A DNA stretch of 10,923 nt from an uncultured Lachnospiraceae bacterium (GTDB lineage: Bacteria > Bacillota > Clostridia > Lachnospirales > Lachnospiraceae), in assembly GCA_902783935.1 (NCBI GenBank), contig CACZTA010000103.1, forward strand, positions 1-10,923, written 5' to 3'. Below, piece by piece: positions 6,593-10,923 of this stretch (position 1 is its first letter; every line of letters starts with the position of its first letter). The position numbers were made by a program, and so were the translations under genes. The notes below the pieces were generated by a model, which saw only the letters and a list, made by a program, of their open reading frames with translations, did not search any database and was not told where the DNA came from.

Positions 6593-8113
6593 ATGCTTGG
6601 TATCACCGATATGAAACAGGAAATCAGAGAGATTCTTGATAATACTGCACTGACGCATGAACAGGCAATGATGAATCTGTCTGCCGTTCCCCTCAACTAT
6701 GTGGAATTTTTCGAGACGACGAAAGAGTTCCGGGAACTCGAGGCCGCCGGGTGCCTGTGCACGATGAATGAAGGAAATGTCACGTATGCACCGCGCTATA
6801 TTCTTCCGGACTACGAAAAACTGCTCCGGGAAGGCTGCTCATTCCTGAGGCTCGGACCGGCCCGCACGCTGGAAGACGCCATCATGAACCTTGAGATTAT
6901 GTACCGGTTTGTACCTTCCGTCACGCATTACCCCGTTTATCTGGGAAGCGTCGACAAAATGCTGGAGCCCTTTATTGAAGACGAGGAGGACGCATATAGA
7001 CAGATCCGCCGCTTCCTGATCTTCCTCGACCGGACGATCCCGGATTCCTACTGCCATATGAATCTCGGCCCCGAAGCCACGAAAGCGGGCAGGATGATCG
7101 TGGAAATACAGACGGAACTCCAGAATGCCATTCCGTCCATTACGCTTCTCTACGATCCGGCCATCACTCCGGATGACTTCGCGGCAGCGTGTGCGGAATG
7201 CGCTCTTCGGTGTGCAAAACCGAGCTTCGCAAATGACAGGGAATACAAAAAGATTTATCCCGTTCCTTACGGAATCGCAAGCTGCTACAATGCGCTTCCG
7301 GTTGCGGGAGGCGCCTTTACCCTCTCGAGGATCGTGCTGGCCCGTCTCGCACCGAAGGCCAAGGACTCTGAACATTTCATTAATGAGCTGCTTCCGCATG
7401 CAGTGCAGGAACTGTGCGGCTATATCGAGCAGAAAATCACATTCCTTGTGGAGGAGACCCATTTCTTCAAGTCAAACTTCCTCGTTACGGAAGGCTTCCT
7501 GAAACTCGACAATTTTGTCGGTATGGTGGGAATGGTGGGCTTAAACGAATGCGTCAATATCCTTATGGAGAAGGACGGCGTTCCCGGAACCTACGGGCAC
7601 AGCGAATCAGCCGACCTTCTCGGCCGCAAAATCATGGACAGGCTGAAAGCGGAAGTCGAATCCTTCACAAGTAAGTTCTGTGCGGTTAACGGGAACCATT
7701 TTGTCCTTCATGCCCAGGTCGGCATTGCAGATGATTATGACATCAGTCCGGGGACCCGCATTGCAATCGGCAGCGAGATCCCGCTTCACGAGCACCTCAC
7801 ACACTGCGGAAAGTTCCATCCTTATTTCAACTCCGGCGTCGGCGATATCTTCCCGTTTGATGAGACGGCGGACCGCAATCCGGACGCCATCGTCGACCTG
7901 ATCAAAGGCGGATTTGCACAGGGAATGCGTTACTTCTCGACTTACTCTTCCGACGCGGATGTCATCCGGATTACCGGTTACCTCGTCAAGAAGTCGGATA
8001 TCGTGAAACTGGACAACGGGATTGCTGTCAATCAGGCCAATGCGATGTGGGGCCTCGGCGAAGTTAAGAACAGCCATATCCTGGACCGCAAAGTCAGGAG
8101 TTTCGCAGGATGA
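6593..8113 (+). CDS. yjjI: YjjI-family glycyl radical enzyme
   Basis: Oxygen-sensitive radical enzyme, 506 residues, close to the usual YjjI length (about 515). The C-terminal glycyl radical motif is RITGYLVKKSDI, with radical Gly462 (codon 7976-7978), matching RVxG[FWY] of the superfamily. A central segment VGMVGLNECVNIL (Cys320) recalls the VGLNE loop of anaerobic ribonucleotide reductases; Cys320 is a candidate active-site thiol, but this cannot be fixed by eye. There is no Cys-Cys pair as in pyruvate formate-lyase. Cys200, Cys203 and Cys207 form a CX2CX3C cluster of unknown role. No microcompartment-targeting peptide is apparent. AGGGAGG (6582-6588) precedes the ATG by 4 bases. The stop overlaps the activase gene. 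The family's reaction is, to my knowledge, not established; context points to a nucleoside-derived substrate. Confidence 0.9.
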   Translation: MLGITDMKQEIREILDNTALTHEQAMMNLSAVPLNYVEFFETTKEFRELEAAGCLCTMNEGNVTYAPRYILPDYEKLLREGCSFLRLGPARTLEDAIMNLEIMYRFVPSVTHYPVYLGSVDKMLEPFIEDEEDAYRQIRRFLIFLDRTIPDSYCHMNLGPEATKAGRMIVEIQTELQNAIPSITLLYDPAITPDDFAAACAECALRCAKPSFANDREYKKIYPVPYGIASCYNALPVAGGAFTLSRIVLARLAPKAKDSEHFINELLPHAVQELCGYIEQKITFLVEETHFFKSNFLVTEGFLKLDNFVGMVGMVGLNECVNILMEKDGVPGTYGHSESADLLGRKIMDRLKAEVESFTSKFCAVNGNHFVLHAQVGIADDYDISPGTRIAIGSEIPLHEHLTHCGKFHPYFNSGVGDIFPFDETADRNPDAIVDLIKGGFAQGMRYFSTYSSDADVIRITGYLVKKSDIVKLDNGIAVNQANAMWGLGEVKNSHILDRKVRSFAG

Positions 8114-8967
8114 GCGCAGGACAGAATGCGGCACTCGTCGCAAGGATCATACATCACAGTGTGGTGGACGGCCCGGGAAACCGGGCTGCGGTCTTTCTGC
8201 AGGGATGCAACTATCACTGTTCCTACTGCCACAACCCGGAGACGATTTCCGTCTGCTGCGGATGCGGAACCTGCGTGAGTATGTGTCCTGCCGGTGCGAT
8301 TTCCATTTCAGACGGCAGGGTCATCTGGGATGACGAAGCCTGTACAGGCTGTGATACCTGCATTCATGTCTGTCCCCACCTGTCCTCGCCGAGGGTGAGG
8401 CGCCTGACAGCGGAACAGGTCATGGAAGAGATCAGGGGGGATATCCCGTTCATCCGCGGAATCACGGTTTCGGGCGGCGAGTGCACATTGCAGAGAGATT
8501 TTCTGGTTGACCTTTTTACTCTCGCGAAAGAGCATAAACTGACAGCCCTCCTTGACAGCAACGGAAGCTATGACTATATGGCCGACGCGGAGCTGATGAA
8601 CCTCTGCGACGGAGTCATGCTGGATGTCAAGGCATTCGATACCGCCGTCCATAAAGAACTGACCGGACGGGGAAGCGAACCCGTAATAGAAAATGCCCGC
8701 AAACTCATGGCAGCCGGAAAGCTCACAGAAATCCGCACGGTTATCGTTCCGGGAGTTCTTCCTTCCGAAGAGACGATTGCCGGTATTGCGGATGTGCTGA
8801 AGGAATTTCCGGGATATGAGACGCTCCGCTATAAACTCATCGCCTACCGGAATCTGGGTGTCCGGGAGCCTTACAATACCCTCTTTCGTTCTCCGTCACC
8901 GGAGGAAATGCAGGACTTAAAGGCGTTCGCAGAACAGAAAGGCTTCAGAAATATAGTAGTCATTTAG
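8110..8967 (+). CDS. yjjW: YjjW-family radical SAM glycyl radical activase
   Basis: Activating enzyme, 285 residues, that uses S-adenosylmethionine and a [4Fe-4S] cluster to abstract hydrogen from the glycine of its partner, here presumably Gly462 of YjjI. The radical SAM motif CxxxCxxC is Cys33-Cys37-Cys40, followed by a ferredoxin-like insert with two CX2CX2CX3CP sets (Cys49/52/55/59 and Cys78/81/84/88), as in activases with auxiliary clusters. The SAM-binding GGE is at 122-124 (TVSGGEC). Near the N-terminus HHSVVDGPGNRAAVFLQGC is the usual activase lead-in. The ATG overlaps the yjjI stop (ATGA), with AGGAG (8096-8100) 9 bases upstream, indicating coupled synthesis. Radical SAM chemistry and the pairing are certain; assignment as YjjW rather than another activase rests on the YjjI partner. 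Confidence 0.92.
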   Translation: MSAGQNAALVARIIHHSVVDGPGNRAAVFLQGCNYHCSYCHNPETISVCCGCGTCVSMCPAGAISISDGRVIWDDEACTGCDTCIHVCPHLSSPRVRRLTAEQVMEEIRGDIPFIRGITVSGGECTLQRDFLVDLFTLAKEHKLTALLDSNGSYDYMADAELMNLCDGVMLDVKAFDTAVHKELTGRGSEPVIENARKLMAAGKLTEIRTVIVPGVLPSEETIAGIADVLKEFPGYETLRYKLIAYRNLGVREPYNTLFRSPSPEEMQDLKAFAEQKGFRNIVVI

Positions 8968-8989
8968 GGGGAATCAGGAGGATAAGAAG

Positions 8990-10366
8990 ATGAACCGCAC
9001 ACTGCTTGTGAAAAACGTGATGTGTATTGTCACCTGCGATGACAGCGACAGAGTCCTTCGAGATGCTGATGTTTTTGTAAAAGACGGCGTGATTGTCTCT
9101 GTCAGAAAAGCGGGGGATACGGCGGAAAGGGAAGCCGATGAGGTGATCGACGGCCGGCACATGGTGATGTATCCGGGGCTTGTCAACACCCACCACCACC
9201 TTTACCAGACATTCAGCCGGAATCTTCCGCAGGTCCAGAACATGGAGCTCTTTGACTGGCTGAAAACGCTCTATGAGATCTGGAAGAATCTTGACGAGGA
9301 GACCGTGTACTGGAGTTCGCTCACCGGCATCGCCGAGCTTCTCAAATACGGATGCACGACAGTCCTCGATCATCATTACGTTTTCCCGGATTCAGGGAAT
9401 GGCAGTGCGGACCTGATCGGAACACAGTTCGCTGCAGCAGACGTCCTCGGAGCGCGCTTCTATGCGACAAGAGGCAGCATGGACCTGAGCGTCAAGGACG
9501 GAGGCCTTCCTCCGGATTCCGTTGTCCAGAGTGTGGACGCGATCATGAAAGACAGCGAAGAACTCGTAAGACGGTACCACGACCGGTCTCCTTTTGCCAT
9601 GCACCGGGTGGCGCTCGCACCGTGTTCACCTTTCAGCGTCAGTGAAACACTTCTCAGGGAGACGGCGGTACTGGCGAGAGACCTGAAAGTCCGCATGCAC
9701 ACGCACCTTTGTGAGACGAAGGACGAAGAGAACTATATGCTGGAACGCTTCGGAATCCGGCCCCTGGAATATATGAGACGCCTCGGATGGACGGGAGACG
9801 ACGTCTGGTATGCGCACGGCATTCATTTTAACGATGAAGAGTTGAAATTCCTCGCCGAAACAGGCACCGGTGTGGCTCACTGCCCGGCTTCCAATATGAA
9901 ACTGTCGTCCGGTATTGCGAGAATTCCGGAAATGCTGAAGCTGGGAGTCAGAGTCGGTCTTGCCGTCGACGGGTCCGCCAGCAATGACGGATCGAGCCTC
10001 CTCGAGGAGATCCGCACCGCCTTCCTCCTTCACCGCCTGAATGCAAGCCATGAAGCGCCTTCCGCCTATGCGTTCCTCAAAATGGCGACAAGAGGCAGCG
10101 CCTCTGTCCTCGGCTGGGAAGAGATCGGCTCCGTCGAAGAGGGAAAAGCGGCGGACTTCTTCCTGATCGATTCAAGAAGACCCGCGCTCATCGGGGCGCA
10201 GGAAGACTTTGCAGGAGCTCCCGCCGCCATCGGGATCCGGGAACCGGTCGACATAACGGTCGTGAACGGCCGTGTCGTCGTGAGGGACGGTCATCTGACA
10301 GGAATGGATGAAGCGGTTTTATCCGAAAAAGCCAATCAGGTATTTGAAAAATATATCGGCAGATAA
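8990..10366 (+). CDS. Amidohydrolase, probable 8-oxoguanine deaminase
   Basis: Metal-dependent deaminase of the amidohydrolase superfamily (ATZ/TRZ-like subgroup), 458 residues. The metal and catalytic set is complete: His68 and His70 in NTHHHLYQ, His239 and Glu242 in HTHLCET, His276 in YAHGIHF, Asp327 in AVDGSASND. Segments such as TRGSMDLSVKDGGLPPDS, LAPCSPFSV and CPASNMKLSSGI match my memory of Pseudomonas 8-oxoguanine deaminase, which converts 8-oxoguanine to urate plus ammonia. Related enzymes deaminate guanine, isocytosine or triazines, so the substrate is probable, not certain. It does not resemble SsnA closely. AGGAGG (8976-8981) lies 8 bases before the ATG, 22 bases after the activase stop. 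It is the last gene before the terminator. A base deaminase fits downstream of a nucleoside importer and phosphorylase. Confidence 0.85.
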   Translation: MNRTLLVKNVMCIVTCDDSDRVLRDADVFVKDGVIVSVRKAGDTAEREADEVIDGRHMVMYPGLVNTHHHLYQTFSRNLPQVQNMELFDWLKTLYEIWKNLDEETVYWSSLTGIAELLKYGCTTVLDHHYVFPDSGNGSADLIGTQFAAADVLGARFYATRGSMDLSVKDGGLPPDSVVQSVDAIMKDSEELVRRYHDRSPFAMHRVALAPCSPFSVSETLLRETAVLARDLKVRMHTHLCETKDEENYMLERFGIRPLEYMRRLGWTGDDVWYAHGIHFNDEELKFLAETGTGVAHCPASNMKLSSGIARIPEMLKLGVRVGLAVDGSASNDGSSLLEEIRTAFLLHRLNASHEAPSAYAFLKMATRGSASVLGWEEIGSVEEGKAADFFLIDSRRPALIGAQEDFAGAPAAIGIREPVDITVVNGRVVVRDGHLTGMDEAVLSEKANQVFEKYIGR

Positions 10367-10372
10367 CACTTT

Positions 10373-10404
10373 GGAAGACGGGTTCTTTTGTGAACCCGTC
10401 TTTC
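10373..10404 (+). terminator. Rho-independent terminator of the nucleoside operon
   Basis: GACGGGTTC (10377-10385) and GAACCCGTC (10392-10400) form a perfect 9-base stem with loop TTTTGT, extended by A-T pairs to 10375/10402. It starts under ten bases after the deaminase stop. The T tail is short (10401-10403, then CG), so termination may be incomplete. No similar hairpin with T-run was seen between the nine genes. Confidence 0.8.
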
Positions 10405-10466
10405 GTCATCCGCATGTGACCGGCGTAAATAATTCTCGAAACAATGTGACCATACCCCCCGGTTTC

Positions 10467-10485
10467 CTGTTATTATTGATAACAG
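10467..10485. promoter_or_regulatory. Dyad ahead of the secreted-protein gene
   Basis: CTGTTATTATTGATAACAG: 7-base perfect arms around TATTG, 38 bases before the start at 10523. It includes a TATTAT hexamer (10471-10476) that could be a -10, but no good -35 is found 17 bases upstream. It could be an operator or a leader hairpin. The rest of the 156-base gap holds only the operon terminator. Confidence 0.4.
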
Positions 10486-10522
10486 AGAATGGTTTTCTTA
10501 CCTGGAAAGGAGAGACGCAGAA

Positions 10523-10923
10523 ATGAAAAAGATGATGATAGCCCTCTTGGCTCTGGCTGTAAGTATGGCTGTTGCTTCGGTTACATGGGCGGGTCCGTTT
10601 GAGCACTACTATGATTATATGAATCCGGACGGGACATTTGCCTATTACTTTGATCAGGGATCAGGAGTCTTTGTTACCCTCGATCAGAACTGGTATCAGC
10701 ATACATTTGTAAAAACATCCGACCGCGGTGCGACATTTTATCACCGGGACAGTTACCTGGCTTATGAAGAAGAAGGAGTGGAAGGCGGCCGGCTGTTTAC
10801 GCTCGGCGCATCTGTCAATACCGGCTTCAGGGAACTGCCGAGCTTTGAGTATATCGGCTTTGACGAAGAATCAGCGATGAATTATTATGCGGAACTGCCG
10901 TCTGACTATCAGGCGTACATGGA
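10523..10923 (+). CDS. Secreted protein of unknown function (partial, C-terminus missing)
   Basis: An open frame of 133 codons runs off the window. AAAGGAG (10506-10512) precedes the ATG by 10 bases. The first 23 residues are a Sec signal (MKKMMIALLALAVS, core to Val20) with a likely signal peptidase I site TWA|G at 23/24 and no lipobox. The visible mature part is acidic and rich in Tyr and Phe, for example HYYDYMNPDGTFAYYFDQ, VTLDQNWYQHTF and EESAMNYYAELPSDYQAY. It lies beyond the operon terminator with its own upstream region, so it is probably a separate unit. I do not recognise an assigned family and give no function. Confidence 0.8.
   Translation, partial: MKKMMIALLALAVSMAVASVTWAGPFEHYYDYMNPDGTFAYYFDQGSGVFVTLDQNWYQHTFVKTSDRGATFYHRDSYLAYEEEGVEGGRLFTLGASVNTGFRELPSFEYIGFDEESAMNYYAELPSDYQAYM

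Noticed and set aside
5039..6658. A 539-codon open frame on the minus strand opposite the phosphorylase and regulator genes
   Set aside because: Both sense-strand genes are recognisable families with ribosome binding sites. The antisense frame is composition-driven, has no recognisable domain and spans two genes.
6593..8113. Pyruvate formate-lyase, diol dehydratase or microcompartment-associated glycyl radical enzyme
   Set aside because: The protein is much shorter than those enzymes (about 500 rather than 750-850 residues), lacks the PFL Cys-Cys pair, and no shell-protein genes or obvious targeting peptide are present.
8990..10366. SsnA, the amidohydrolase of anaerobic urate-degradation clusters
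   Set aside because: The sequence matches the 8-oxoguanine deaminase pattern (NTHHHLYQ, RGSMDLSVKDGGLPP) better, and none of the other urate-cluster genes is present.

Overview
The window looks like chromosomal DNA of an obligately anaerobic Firmicute, probably a gut-type Clostridia such as Lachnospiraceae. This is inferred from strong AGGAGG-type ribosome binding sites, TTGACA/TATAAT-type promoters, Gram-positive-style secreted proteins and an oxygen-sensitive glycyl radical enzyme with its activase. No mobile element, CRISPR array, tRNA or rRNA was seen.

Layout. Positions 1-65 hold the first codons of a leftward gene for a secreted or membrane protein. Positions 66-534 are an AT-rich divergent intergenic region with a leftward promoter, a small dyad and a rightward promoter (TTGACA-N17-TATGAT, 439-467) embedded in repeated TTGTCTA/TAGACAA elements. 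From 535 to 10366 nine rightward genes are packed with overlaps or short gaps and read as one operon. They encode a BMP-family solute-binding protein, a fused double ATPase and two permeases (a NupNOPQ-type nucleoside ABC importer), an NP_UDP-family nucleoside phosphorylase, a GntR/HutC-type regulator, a YjjI-family glycyl radical enzyme, its YjjW-family radical SAM activase, and an amidohydrolase most like 8-oxoguanine deaminase. A hairpin terminator follows at 10373-10404. Another rightward gene, for a secreted protein of unknown function, starts at 10523 and runs off the window.

How it may work. The ABC system should import a nucleoside, the phosphorylase should split it into base and (deoxy)ribose-1-phosphate, and the deaminase should act on a purine-like base. 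The YjjI/YjjW pair, whose substrate I know of no published assignment for, sits inside this set, so its substrate is probably a nucleoside, its sugar phosphate or the released base. The regulator in the operon plausibly binds the GTCTA-type half-sites at the operon promoter. This is the candidate undescribed system: an anaerobic, radical-based nucleoside catabolic pathway. Unusual points are the phosphorylase lacking the usual specificity residues of both uridine and purine enzymes, a binding protein lacking a lipobox and an expected ligand-binding Asp, and a palindrome just ahead of yjjI.
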